64,000 nt of DNA from the NCBI RefSeq assembly GCF_945859685.1, contig NC_079149.1, forward strand, positions 38,095,136-38,159,135. The letters are read 5' to 3'. Source of the DNA: Eupeodes corollae. Its lineage: Eukaryota; Arthropoda; Insecta; Diptera; Syrphidae. Of the stretch, positions 36,109 through 48,470 are shown piece by piece. Every line of letters starts with the position of its first letter. The first letter of the stretch is position 1. The position numbers and the translations under genes were made by a program. The notes beneath the pieces are model-generated. The model made no database searches. It saw only the letters and a program-made list of their open reading frames with translations, and was not told the origin of the DNA.

Positions 36109-38124
36109 GGTCCCTGTAACTTTTACTTTTTAATTGTTCACGATTTCACACCAGGGCACAAAGTAACCAGGCAAAAGGCTTTTTGTTAATTTTCTCACGT
36201 TTGGGTTCGTTCGACAGGGCCAACAAAATGTAGATTGTAGGAATGAAAAAAGGACCTCAGCAGCAGCCGTAGATATTATGTTGGTGATGTATCAGTACCC
36301 TGCCCTCCACCGCCGCCTTCGGTCGTACACAAAAATAACACAAAGTACGGCTGTTTAATGTTGTCACCTCTTCTTCTATTCGGTGGGCCAAGTTCACAGG
36401 ACCTTTATACATATTTTTGTTGTTCTGTTTCTTTTTTTTTTGCTGCTCTTGTAGAAAATCCTGTGAATGTCTTGTTGGCTGCTTTTGCTAGGCTTTTTAT
36501 CGGAGGACTTTTTTCTCTGGGTTTAATGTGAAAATTCAAAATTTATTGTTGTGATTGCTTGGGAGAGAGACGCAGAGGCACGGCACAGTGCGAAGCAAAA
36601 GCATAGGCAATTTCAGAGGGGAGTCTGTAAACAATAAAAACTGACGACAACACTAGAATGGGAAAAATATACTGTCGCAGGCTTATCGTTAACTGGTGGC
36701 GCTTTCAACCCAATTCGCCCGTTGTGCTGAGTCCTTTCTTTTGTCCTGTTCCTGGGACTGGAATATACGTATTATGTACACTGTATGTTTGCCATTGTCG
36801 AGGAAATCAGCAGCTTAATTAATCGCTTTGGACTGGTTGAAATGTGTAGCCCATTTACAGTTGCAATTAAAACAAAAGCGCGTATTGTAATTCACTCGGT
36901 ATCTGTAGGTGACTCTGTATGTATGTAAAGGGTGTTCCACATGTAGCTGATGGTTGATATAGATCAGGTTTGAGTTCTGGAGAGGCCTCTTGATATTTGT
37001 TGGAATGTACAAGCGAGGGTTTGTTTGTTCAGGAAATCAGTTTTGATTATAACCAAAGAGCAAACAGACAAACAAAACAAAGGTACATTTGTATCCTTTG
37101 GTTTGTGGACATTTTTACTTAAGAGTACTTTAAACCAATCAGCGAAAAAATTAATAAAATAAGAGCCTTAATTACCTACGGGGCTGATTTGTAGGGCTTG
37201 ATTTATCACCTGAAAGGTCATCTCCTGTTGAAGCAGGTATTTCAGAAAATTTCAAAATTGTTAAAAATTGGAAAAGATGTCTTAAGTCATATTTACAATA
37301 CCTTTTCACACTCCCAGAAAAAAAGATCAAAAACTGTCCTTACTTTAAAAAAACCCAACATAGAAAAGCTTTATTTATAATCCTTAATACTTTCTCAAAA
37401 AACAACTCGGAAATTATAAACATTTTTGAAAATATAATAAAACAAAACAACTTTGTCTCTTCAACATTTCTTTTGCAAGAATCTTTTTTCTGTTTAAATT
37501 TTATAACATCCTGTATTAGGTGTTATACACATTGACAATAAGGTTCTTGCTTGAAACAAGGAAAACGTAGCCTAAACGATTTATTTTCTCGATTTTATAT
37601 TTTTAATTTGTAAATTTATTGAAATAGCCTTTTACAAAAAATCCCGGATGTGTTGACTCGTGTTCCTGATCAGTTAAACCATTGAAACAATCAGTGTTGT
37701 GAATTCAATTGGAAAAAAGTTTATAATAGAGCAAGTTATATTATCGTAGATATGCTTTACATTAAAGTGAGACATTTACAATATGGAAATTACAATTTAC
37801 AATTTTGTAATAAAATTAAATATGTACATTTTAAATAGTTGCTACTTATGTTATGCATTATAAAATATTTATGTTTTTTTTTGTAAGTTCGAAAAGACTA
37901 AAAATAACATTATGCATCAGTAACTTTAAAAAAAAATAGCAAAGCCTTAAATTTACTGCAAACTTTTGATTGAGAATAAATGAAAATGCATAGAGACCGA
38001 TGTTTAATAAGATTGGGTATCCCAGAAAATGATGCACTTAACATTTAAGGTCCAATTGGCATTTAATTATTATTGACAAAATGAACAAAATAGATTTTTT
38101 TCTAAAAGGATATTTATGGAAAGA
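36109..38124. other. No gene recognised; GC-richer patches
   Basis: 36060-36800 is less AT-rich than its surroundings, with CCTGCCCTCCACCGCCGCC near 36299 and several GGTGCCGAT/CCGGTCCC runs before it. It could be conserved non-coding or exon-adjacent DNA, but no reading frame or motif supports a gene. The remainder is AT-rich. Confidence 0.45.
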
Positions 38125-38410
38125 ATAGCCTTTTCACTGTTTGGTCTCGTTTATGGGTTAGTCGATTATTAAGATCGTACTTCTTAAAAAACTTATGCTG
38201 GCCAGAATGAGCCAAATTATGGAATTTTTAGTTACCATTGAACAACCATAATGTGCAGGAGCTGCGGTTATAACAAGATATCGCAATTTATTCCGGGAAA
38301 CTTTTAGAAACCAGATCTTCAAGATAATATGTTTTCACACCTTTTTAATATTTTCTGTGAGGATATGTGTAATCGCTAGCATACCTCTAGATATGTGAAT
38401 TTTATGTCAA
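38125..38410 (+). pseudogene. Mariner-type transposase fragment, heavily decayed
   Basis: In one plus-strand frame: FTVWSRLWVSRLLRSYFLKN (near 38131-38190), resembling VTVWC-L---GIIGPYFF. Then NVQELRL-QD (near 38250-38280), like the WFQQDGA block, and finally a Y-FL-GYV-SLAYL pattern near 38345-38385, like FFLWGYVKS-VY. The order and spacing fit a Tc1/mariner-superfamily core, but there are many stops and no ends were found. Confidence 0.45.
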
Positions 38411-38599
38411 TTTTTAGAAATTATCTCTGACTTATTTCAAAGTCCTGTACGTCTCTCCCGAAATAGAAAATTATTTGCAAACGTTTATAACATCGGGTTT
38501 TTCTATGACCAATTAATAACTTTGAATTTAGTTTGTAAACGAACCCTTTAACTAATAATTGACTCAACATTATAAAAAAAATTTTACTGAAATTCTAAA

Positions 38600-40035
38600 T
38601 CGGTAGCGGCGATTTTCAAATCCTCAACTCCAATTAAATTCAATTGGTTGGAGCAACAGTCCGTTGTGAACCAGGAATTGTAGTTGGGGTATGGTGTAGT
38701 CTGTGTGCTTTGGAATTGATTCTAAGTACCTTAGAATTACGGAGTGGCCAATGTTGTTGTTAGTCCACTGCGACAAAGCTTTGGGGCGAATAGCAAAGCT
38801 TGCAGCTATTTGTTTGCTGAATATGTCAAGATATGTATGGTAGAGCAAGGTGTCCAGTGCCGTAGGGGTCGTGCGAAGCGATCCGCTTATTCATGGGCAA
38901 GCTGAATGTTGGACTTTATTAAGCTTATCCCTGTTTATACCTTTCTCTAAAGCAGTCCACCATGATGCCACACCGTACTTTAAAATCGGTCTGATTACCG
39001 ATGTATGTAGACAATGCGTGATTCTGGGTTGTAAACCCCATTTATTACCAATAGCTTTTTTGCAAGAAAAGAGAGCTACAGTAGCTTTTTTGACTCTTTC
39101 CTGTACGTTGCGTTTCCAATTTAGTTTTTTATCTAAGACAAGACCCAGGTATTTAGCCTCGTCTGAGAAATTTAATTGGATTCCTTAAATATAGGGAGGG
39201 TTGACGTTCGAAAATCAGACCAGATTGGTTTTGTGTGGGTTAACACAAAGTCCACACCGATCTGCCCAAAAAATTAGTCTGCCCAAGGCATTTTGTAAGA
39301 GTTCTTTTAGGATGTTAAGATGCTTTCCTGAAACTGCTATAGCAACGTCGTCCGCATATGCTATCACTCTGAAACCCTCCTCATCCAGACTAGTTAGGAT
39401 TTCATTCACCACTAGGTTCCAGAGGAGAGGGGATAGAACACCACCTTGCGGTGGCCCTCTACTAACGAATAGTCTACTAGAAGAGTTGCCCAGTTTTGAG
39501 TTAATTATTTTGGTAGTAAGCATTAAATGAATTAACTCCCGAAGTGTACTCTCTACATTTAGAGATGTCAGTGCAGAAGTGATTGCAGATGTGTCCACGT
39601 TGTTAAAGGCACCTTCGATGTCAAGGAAAGCAACCATAGTGAACTCTTTATGATGGAGGGAATATTCGATGGTGCGTACTAAAGTATGTAACGCTGTTTC
39701 CACCGATTTACCTTTACAGCATGTTGAGACGAAGATAGAAGTCTTGTATCGATACATGCCCTTAAATGGATATCAATTAATCTTTCCAAGGTCTTAAGAA
39801 GGAATGATGATAGACTTATATTTCGTAGATCTTTAGGATTGACTTGGGAGCATTTACCTGCTTTAGGTATAAAAACAGCTTTAACTTCTCTCCATGCCGA
39901 GGGAACATAGACCAGGTAAAGTTAGCTGGTAAAAATTGCCTCAAGGATTGGTGCAATTATGTCAGAATTATTTTTTAGCTCGGCTGGTATTATTCCATCT
40001 GGTCCTGCATTTAAATGGTTTTAAGCTGTTGAGAG
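38600..40035 (-). mobile_element. R1/LOA-type non-LTR retrotransposon, reverse transcriptase only
   Basis: Minus strand. AGPDGIIPAELKNNSDIIAP and VYVPSAWREVKAVFIPKAGK (39840-40030), then SLSSFLLKTLERLIDIHLRA. The 180-codon ORF 39215-39757 holds VAFLDIEGAFNNVD (first catalytic Asp), SRGPPQGGVLSPLLWNLVVNEIL and VIAYADDVAIAVSGKHL (the YADD pair), then WADRCGLCVNPHKTNLV. The C-terminal region follows: FSDEAKYLGLVLDKKLNWK, VKKATVALFSCKKAIG and VIRPILKYG (38860-39180), then the frame at 38624-38848. The RT motifs are all present, but stops and two or three frame changes separate the pieces. Both the endonuclease and the RNase H seen in the relative at 15490-16030 are absent, so it is cut at both ends, unlike simple 5' truncation. 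Confidence 0.8.
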
Positions 40036-40079
40036 AGGTTTAAATACAAACTTGCGGTAGAAAACATAAAGAGAATAAC

Positions 40080-41003
40080 TAAAAAAAATAAAAAAGAGGC
40101 TGGTATGCGACCCACACTGATCATCCCGTTTGTCTATTTGTCTTGCTTAAAAGTTTGTATGTTTTCGTTTTGGGTTAAAAAAGTGGTTAGTGGAATTATT
40201 CTTACAAATTTTTGAAATTACCAACAATTTTTTTCATAAAAAGAAATAGTTTAGTTTGAAAATCTAGTTTTGTTAACGAGATTTTTAGTCGAAAAAATTT
40301 GTTTTCCAATTTTAGTAGCATTTCTTACATTTTTACAAATTGGATGAAAGAAATTAATTTTGTAGATATCAAGAACAGAACATCAATTTTTACCAAAACT
40401 TTCCTTGTAGCTTTTATTTTTGTATGAAAAAACGGATTGTTGGATTTTTATGAAAAAACTACAAAATATTTAAAACTATATTTTCTGTGAAATAAAAACA
40501 ATTTTAAGACAATATTTTGAATTTTTGGAAAACTATTTGAATCGAAAAGAATTTTGTACCATTTTTTAGTATTGATTTTTTGTTAGGTTTTATATTTCTT
40601 GTAAGAAAACTGTAAATTAGATTTTTCTCAAAATTTTACCGCATGTTGACAACAATATTTTTTAAAAGATAAAAGTAGTTTAAAGCCGATATCTCGAAGT
40701 TTCGAAATGATATTTGAGCCGAAAATCAATTGTTACCAACTTTTATCTTTTTAAAACTTTAAGTTGTTGGCTTAAGACTACTTTTATCTTTCAAAAAACA
40801 TTGTTGTCATCATTTAGTAAAATTTTGAAAAAAAATCTAGTCGACAGTTTTTTTATAAAAATTAAAAACCTAAAAAAAATAACAAAAGTTGGTAAAAAGT
40901 GATTGCCGACTCAAATATATTTTCTGAGATTTAATATTACGGCTTCCAACTTATTTTAATTTATAAGAACAATTTTTTTCAACATTCAATTTTTCATTCA
41001 TCT
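40080..41003. repeat. Satellite-bearing dispersed repeat, copy C, with inverted monomers
   Basis: Starts with the A-rich run and GAGGCTGGTATGCGACCCAC end. Forward monomers run to about 40746. From about 40750 the monomer is in the opposite orientation: AGACTACTTTTATCTTTCAA at 40775-40794 is the near-complement of the forward TAAAAGATAAAAGTAGTTTA at 40663-40682. The two arms (about 40610-40746 and 40750-40890) form a long imperfect palindrome with almost no loop. The hairpin end (CTTCCTATGGGAAG) is missing. Confidence 0.7.
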
Positions 41004-42095
41004 TTCGACCCAATGTAGCCATATATACTTAGATCGAAATCATACTTCATATCCAATTTTATTTCTCAACCCACACTTGTAACCTGGGTACTATTGTTCA
41101 CAATTGTTGGAAGAGTTTGGAACCCATGCATTTTGAACCAATACACTGGCACAACTCATCAGTTAAACCGCCATTGTCACGTCATGATGACATCTTCACA
41201 TGCATTCATCTTCTTTATCTTTATTCTTTGGTAATTCTTGTGCCGCTCCTCTCGATCGTATCAAAATGAAAGACAAAAATTAAATTAAAATATTTATTTT
41301 CAAAGTGCGGTATTGATAACATAATAAAAGTGTTAAGCAAATAGTAAAGTTTAAGTTTATGTTAACAATATTAGTTAATTACAAAGTTATATGTGAAGAT
41401 TCCAATTGTTGTTTTTACCAACTTTTTCGGTAGGTTAGTCGGATCGATTGTATTAGTTGGTAATTTTGATGGCTGAAGTTTAGTTTAACAAAATGAATTT
41501 GATTTCTTTAGTGATGAGTTCATTGTGCAGCAAAAAAATATTATAATAAAATAATAAGTGCGTAGGTATTTAAGTTAATTAAAAAAATAGAGGTTTAAAG
41601 ATTTAATCGCTTCGAGTGCCGCGGTCGGTTTCGGTTATCCTAAAAATTAAGGATTTTTTTGATGTTGTTTGGTTGATATTGTAATTTAAAAATTGTTTAT
41701 TCAAATGGGTAAGTTATTTACGTTTTGAATATTTTGGCAAAAATATGTTTAAAAAATTTCAGAATCTCAAAATTAACGCACACTGATACATTTCCATTTG
41801 TGCCCCTCTGCTGATATCTTAAATGTCTTACAAAATATTGATAATAACATTATTTGTTAGATAAAAGAAGAAAGCAATCATTATCTTCTTTGATCTCGAG
41901 ATGTTTTGAGGTAGAAACCAAACTTTTTCACTTTCTAATTGTTTTTATTATTTTGTGTTTTAGGGTTTTCGTGATTTATTCTAAAAAAATAGTATTAAAA
42001 AATAGAAACAATATTTTGAATATTATAAAATAAGATTGATTTCAATTACATTTTTAGTTGAAAACCAATTTATATCAATTTCAGCTAAATTTTTT
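41004..42095. other. No gene recognised
   Basis: AT-rich. The last ~150 bases (AACAATATTTTGAAT... TTTTAGTTGAAAACCAATTT) resemble a degenerate monomer of the neighbouring repeat family. Confidence 0.5.
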
Positions 42096-44672
42096 TAACT
42101 TCCCATAGGAAGTAATTCTAATGGGTCCGATATCTCGAATTGAAAATTTTGACATTTCTCGACTTTTCAAGGTCCTAAGAGTCGAAATAAAAGATTTTTA
42201 GAAAGATGTCTGTGCGTGCGTGTGTACGTACGTTAGTATGTCCGTATGTTCGCGACGTTTTTTTCTCGTCCATATCTCAAGAACAAAAAGAGATATCGGC
42301 TTCAAATAAAGTTTGTTATTCAGATAATAATGCAGAAGGGGCTCTCAAGAAATTAGCGTGTGTGGTTTTTTTACCATAACAATTCGAAAAAAGAGGCTGT
42401 GAAGTTTGTAGGTTTTCGTATTGGGTTAAAAACAATTGTTAGTTGAATTATTCTAACAAATTTTTAAATAACCAACTACATTTTTCATATAAAGAAATAG
42501 TTTAGTTTGAAAATCTTGTTTTGTTAAATAGATTTTAAGTCGAAAAAAATGTTAACCAATTACCGTAGCATTTCTTAAATTTTTACAATTTGGATGAATG
42601 ATATTAATTTGAAAGATATAAGAACTGAACATCAGTTTTTACTAAATTTGGGTACTATTTTTTGTAGATTTTATTACTTTTTTTTTGAAAAAACGGACTG
42701 TTGGATTTTTATAAAAAACAACAGAATATCGGAAACGATTGTGAAGTAAAATTAGTTTGAAGATAATATTTTTAATTTTTGTAAATCTATTTGAGTCGAA
42801 AATATATTTTTACCAAGTTTTATTAATTATTTTTGTTTAGGTTTTTTATTTTTTGTAAAAAAAACTTTCAATTTGAATTTTCTCAAAATTTTACTAAGTG
42901 TTGAAAACAATATATTTTTTAAAATATAAAAGTAGTTTTAAGCCAAAGTTTTGAAAACATATATGAGTCAATTCATCAATTTTTACCAACTTTTGTTAAA
43001 TTTTCTTTTAAGTTTTAAATTTTTTTGTAAAAAACTGTCAATTTGAATTTTTTTTTTAATTTTACTGAATGTTAAAAACAATACTTTTTAATAGAAAAAA
43101 GTAGTTTTAAGCCAATATCTCAAAATTTTGAAAAGATATTTGAGTCGAAAATCAATTTTTACCAACTTTTGTTAAATATTCTTTTAAGTTTATATTTTTC
43201 ATAAAAAAACTGTCTATTCAACTTTTCTCAAAATTTTACCGAATGTTGACAACAATATTATTGAAGAGATAAAAGTAGTGTAAAGCCAATATCTCAAAGT
43301 TTTGAAAAGATATTTAAGTCGAAAACCAATTTTTACCAACTTTTATTAATTTTTTTGTTTAGGTTTTTATGTTTTGTATAAAAACTGTCAATACAAGTTT
43401 TCTGAAATTTTAGTAAATTTTGAAAGCAACACTTTCTATAAGTTAAAATTAGGTGGAAGTATATTCTCAAATTTTTGAAGCGATGTTTGAGTCGAAAATC
43501 ATTTTTTTAACAACTTTTGTTAAATTTTCTTTTAAGTTTTTATTTTTCATAAAAAAACTGTCTATTCAATTTTTCTCAATATTTTACTGATTGTTGACAA
43601 CAATATTTTTCAAAAGATAAAAGTAGTTCAAAGCCAATATCTTAAAGTTTTAAAAAGATATTAAAGTTGAAAACCAATTTTTACAAACTTTTATTATATT
43701 TTTTGTTTAGGTTTTTATGTTTTGTATAAAAACTGTCAATATAAGTTTTCTGAAATTTCCTTAAATCTTGAAAGCAACATTTTCTATAAGTTAAAATTAG
43801 GTGGAAGTATATTCTCAAATTTTTGAAGCGATGTTTGAGTCGAAAATCATTTTTTTAACAACTTTTGTTTAATTTTCTTTTAAGTTATTATTTTTTTTGA
43901 GAAAACTGTCAATTCGATTTTCTTCAAAATTGTACTGAATGTTAAAAACAATATCTTTTAAAAAAATAAAAGTAGTTAAAAGCTAATATCTCAAAGTTTA
44001 GAAAAGATATTTGAATCGAAAATCAATTTTTACAAAATTTTATAAATTTTTTTATTAAGGTTTTTATTGTTTGTAAAAAAAACGGTCAGTTCTATTTTTC
44101 CCAATATTTTTCAGAATGTTGAAAACAATTTTTCCAATTATTTAAAATAAAGCCATAATCTCAAATTTTTTAAAAGATATTTCAGTGGAAATTAAATTTT
44201 TATGAACTTTTGGTAATGTTTTTTGTAAGCTTTTATTTTTTTTTTGAAAAAAAAACGTCAATTGGATTTTTTTAAAAAAATATACTTATTTTGTATTAAG
44301 TTACAATATATAATATAAAATTAAATTCAAGTCTCTAGCATCTTTTGTTCCTAAGATATTTATTGTTTACCAAAATGTTCACCTTTTTTTTAAACTGCTA
44401 TGGTATAAAAACCGCCCACCCAATTTTCTTAAGAGCCCTTCTGCATCTTTCTGCAATATTGTCTGTATAACAAACTTTTAATTGAATTCAATATCTCTTC
44501 TGGTTCTTGAGCTATGGACAACGACAAAAACGTGGCAAACGAACGTACGCACAGACATCTTCCTAAAAAACTTTGATTTCGCCTCTAGGGACCTTAAAAC
44601 ATCGAGAAATGTCAAAATTTTCAATTTGAAAAATCGGACCTATTAAAATAACTTCCTATATTGGAAGTTAAA
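42096..44672. repeat. Satellite-bearing dispersed repeat, copy D, with long inverted ends
   Basis: The left 290 bases (42096-42388, beginning AACTTCCCATAGGAAG) and the right 300 bases (44372-44672, ending in its inverse) are inverted copies of each other and include the GTGCGTGCGTG-like and TTCGCGACGTTTTT segments. Next to the left arm is a shortened GAGGCTG...AGTTTGTAGGTTTT end (42392), so D looks like one full unit joined head-to-head with part of another. Between the ends lie about nine monomers; landmarks at 42779, 42951, 43128, 43302, 43475, 43650, 43823, 43999 and 44170 give a period of 171-177 bases. The copies around 43450 and 43800 are nearly identical over more than 100 bases, a two-unit higher-order repeat. 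Confidence 0.8.
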
Positions 44673-47603
44673 AATAAAAATTATTACACAAAACATGACT
44701 TGCGAGTTCTAATTTTTTGATGTTATGTAAAAATATTGTTTTAAGAAATTGGTAAAATTATCAAAACATTAAATTGTTACTTTTTTACCAAAAAGAAAAT
44801 TATAAAAATTAAAAAACATCATCAATCTTCAATTATTGATTGCATAGTTTTCGAAGTTCATTTGAAACTTTTTCATAGATATGACAAAAAAAACTACATT
44901 CAAACCTTTTCGAGGACAGCAATTGGAAGTTATCAATTATTCATTAAAATTAACTCATGTTTTAATTAAAAGTCTAAGAACTAAGTCAATATTTAATGAA
45001 ATACAAGAAAATCTCAAAACTCATGAAAAGTTATGCATTAGAAGTCTGGGTTTGAATCTATTATGTTTCGCCTTCGCTTTACAAAAGTTATGAAAAGTAA
45101 TGTTTCCTTCATTAACATTCAGCAGAAAAAAATAGTTAGGAGTATAGGTCAGTTTTCTTCTTCAATGTCAAAATATATATGTATATGCATAAGTAGAAAA
45201 TATTTTTTGAACTAGATTGTTAAGTCTTTCATAAGTTGTCAAGTAAGAAAAAACGAGAGGAAGACATCCAATTTTGAAAGCAACAAATCTTCAAAAATAT
45301 ATCATTTTATTTTAGGTCAAAAGAAATCAGGTCATATTGTGAAGCTACTTCATTTAAAATAGAATTACTGTGTTAAGATGTTAAATTTGACCTATAAAAC
45401 TAATGCCCTTAACTCAATCTTTTAAACTTGTTGTTTCTTTCAAACCCTCTAAGTTAATGTAAATACGGCGCGACACGGTGTGAAAAACTGCCCATCACCC
45501 TTAATTGAGTGTTTGTTATTTTGGCTATTTACATAAAACTCTTCAATAACAATCAAACTAAACCCTCGCCATTTAGGTTACAAAACAAATATATTTTTAA
45601 CTTCCCAAGACAAATGTTTTCTATTTTCTTAACACTTGAACAATTTTGTTTTTTTATTTTCAAAATTTATTTGTTTTGTAAAAATTAAGAAAACAAACGA
45701 AAACCACATATAAATTACCATTTGAAAAAAAAGTTGGCACATTTTGTAGGTTAACAATAAATTACGTTCATTTCAGTTCAACGTCTTCATCATGTTTCAT
45801 TTAAATAACTTAACTAATTTCTCCCATTAATAATAAATATTATTTTAAAGTTTTTCATTTCCATTTGTAGAATCCTTGTTTTTTTTTGTTTTAGTCGTTT
45901 GTGTGTAGGTAGATTTTGCAAATGATATTTTTTAACTCACTCTCTTTTAGCAAACATGTTTTATTTTTCAGTAACAACAATCTTATAGTTTCCAAAGTTT
46001 TTAAGTTGTTCGTCCTAGTTTTTAAGATGAGTTCTTCACACATAAATATACGAGTATGTATGTATGGAAAAGACGACAAAGACATCGACGACAAGGGGGA
46101 GAAATATAATCCCTAGTGATGACGGGGGCCTTTTCAACCCATCCATATACAACTCCTGCTTATGTTTTTTTTAAAAGAATTTACAATATGGACGAACGAG
46201 TTGGATACAAAGACGTCCAACAAATACGAAGAAGAAAAAAGATTCTTCGCTTGTTCTTAATAGTTTTTTGTTTTCCTTTGCTTTCGATATAAAAGAGAAA
46301 AGAAAACTAACGTGACTAAATTTGGTTCACAAATCGTATGTGTTTTCTCCGATATTCTCCCTTTCTACTGTTTTCTTAAGTTTCAAACGACATCATCTAA
46401 AATTGAAAACTATACCATCAACGAAACGAAACAAGGACACAAAGGAGGGTGTTTATACGAGTATAGTACGTATCGTATTTGAAAAAGGAATCATCATCAG
46501 ACGAGCTCAACAAACTAGGTTCCTTTTTTGGTCCTTTCTCCGGCTCGGTCGGTCGGCCCGGTGCGGCGACCGATTTCTTTTACTTTCTCTATTCTCTTGC
46601 TCTCTCCCTATACGAGGATTCTACATACAATTGAAAAGGATTTTTTTGCAAAAGTTTGTATTGTCCTTGCTCCCCTTCTCTTTGCCTTTGATGAGAAAGA
46701 AAATAAAATTAAGAACAGACAAAAAAAAAGAAAATCAAATAAACTTGCAGAAGGAATCTGAAGGAAGAAACAAGCAGAACATTGATATCATTTTGTCAGT
46801 CGTTTTGTCTTTATCCAGACATTGTGTCTCCAATTTTAATGTCCTTTCCCTTTCCTGCTAAATTTGACACTGTAGTAAACTGTATCAGTCTTATGTCCTT
46901 ATGTCCTGCTGTGCCATGTTCCGAAAAGAAATAGAATACTTTGTCTAGATGAACGGGGCTGTATTTGCCCTTTTTGAAATTCTAAGGAAAACATAATTTG
47001 AAGGGCCTTGTTGGCCAAGTAAAACATTTTCAGTTTTTTTGATACTTGCGTGACTTTTATAAAATGTTGAATATTTAACTAAAATTTGTTCCTAACTTTA
47101 TAATTAAAAGATCCTTTGCTTTAAGTCCTGTTTTTAATAAGTGATTATATTTTTGGATCTTTTTAAGAATTTTTTGATACCCAAAGCTTAAATATTTTTC
47201 TTTTTATTGTATGATAGAATTAAAAGTCTAATTTGTATGATATTTGGCGCCTTTCAAAGAGTCTCGTATATAAATCCGTTCCTGTAGTGAAGTGAAAATT
47301 TAAGATTTTTTCAAAAGATTTCTATTCGATTGTGATGTTGTTCTCGTTTCTTAATTTTGTTGTTGTTAAAACCATTGGTTTGTTATTTTTGTGGTGTTTT
47401 TTCACAACAGACTTATTTAGTCTTTCTCTTCTTCTTCTTCACTTCCTTTTCGTCCCACATAAAGTTCATCGAATAATTTTTCGATTTCACATCGATTCTT
47501 TAATAATTTCCCCCTGTGGGAATTATTGTAGGTATAATTTGTATGTTAACCAATCGATATTGAGCTCTGATATGTTCTCGGTTGACTTGTTTAGAAAACA
47601 AAA
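44673..47603. other. No gene recognised
   Basis: AT-rich up to about 46000, then a somewhat less AT-rich stretch to 46900. The longest frame (46322-46861, 179 codons) has no ATG-proximal support, no domain and a Ser/Leu/Arg-rich low-complexity composition, and is not accepted as a gene. Confidence 0.5.
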
Positions 47604-47803
47604 NNNNNNNNNNNNNNNNNNNNNNNNNNNNNNNNNNNNNNNNNNNNNNNNNNNNNNNNNNNNNNNNNNNNNNNNNNNNNNNNNNNNNNNNNNNNNNNNN
47701 NNNNNNNNNNNNNNNNNNNNNNNNNNNNNNNNNNNNNNNNNNNNNNNNNNNNNNNNNNNNNNNNNNNNNNNNNNNNNNNNNNNNNNNNNNNNNNNNNNNN
47801 NNN
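47604..47803. other. Assembly gap (200 N)
   Basis: Exactly 200 N, a conventional placeholder of unknown true length. Order and distance across this point are less secure. Confidence 0.99.
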
Positions 47804-48139
47804 GATCCCATCGAGTCTAACTTTTCAGCATCACATACCTAAAGGATATAATGAACGTATTTTAAAGATAGATAAAAAGTTTTTGAAAGAAGAATCTTAA
47901 AGTAAAATGCAAGAGAATTAGCCGAAACGATCACACTGATTTTCCAATTTAGATATCAATTCCAAGAATCCTTGAAATTACAGATGTACCCATGACTATT
48001 TTTCGATAGAAAAGTGAGTGACTTGTCATCTCCGATACATTACCCGTACTCCATCTTTAGTAAGAATTAGAATTAAATGAAGCTTGTTAGGTATACAAAC
48101 AGTTGTTGGTTTTGAATATGTCTTCAGCGATCTGTGGTG

Positions 48140-48470
48140 GAAAAAATGAGCCAAATTCATTTAGCTCAGAAAATGGTTCCCCACAAGGACGTGTGTCTAA
48201 GTCCGCTTATGTTCGCCTTGCTTATAAACGATATCAAAAATCATTTACCATGAGAGATTTTGTTTTTGCTACGTATTTTTTAAAATGTTACATTCACTCT
48301 GTCTGACAGTAACTCGAGGAACTGGACAAAAGATTGCACTAGCATCTAAGGTGTAAACGAATTTAAATACTTAGGTTTCGTTTTTTTGAGTTATATGAGT
48401 ATCAATGTTCTTATACAAGGAAAACTATCTACAGCCAAGTCACCAATTTAATCAATGTGGTCAAATTTTC
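48140..48470 (+). pseudogene. Non-LTR reverse transcriptase fragment
   Basis: Plus strand: NGSPQG near 48173, then after a one-base shift CLSPLMFALLINDIKNHLP near 48197-48255, the GVPQGS-LSP-LF---INDI block. NEFKYLGFVF near 48358-48390 matches the later 'KYLG' block of the same domain. The YADD motif is not readable. An old fragment of uncertain clade. Confidence 0.55.

Noticed and set aside
38850..39530. Two plus-strand frames of 112 and 109 codons
   Set aside because: Antisense of the R1/LOA-type reverse transcriptase on the minus strand, which has clear motifs.
42779..44340. CRISPR-like array
   Set aside because: The units are contiguous ~174-bp degenerate tandem repeats without spacers, in a eukaryotic sequence; this is satellite-type DNA.
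46322..46861. 179-codon open frame on the plus strand, one of the longest outside the BEL element
   Set aside because: Low-complexity Ser/Leu/Arg/Lys composition, no domain, an overlapping frame of similar quality, and no copy elsewhere. Likely chance.
47332..47842. Three open frames spanning the N run
   Set aside because: They are open only because N codons are not read as stops.
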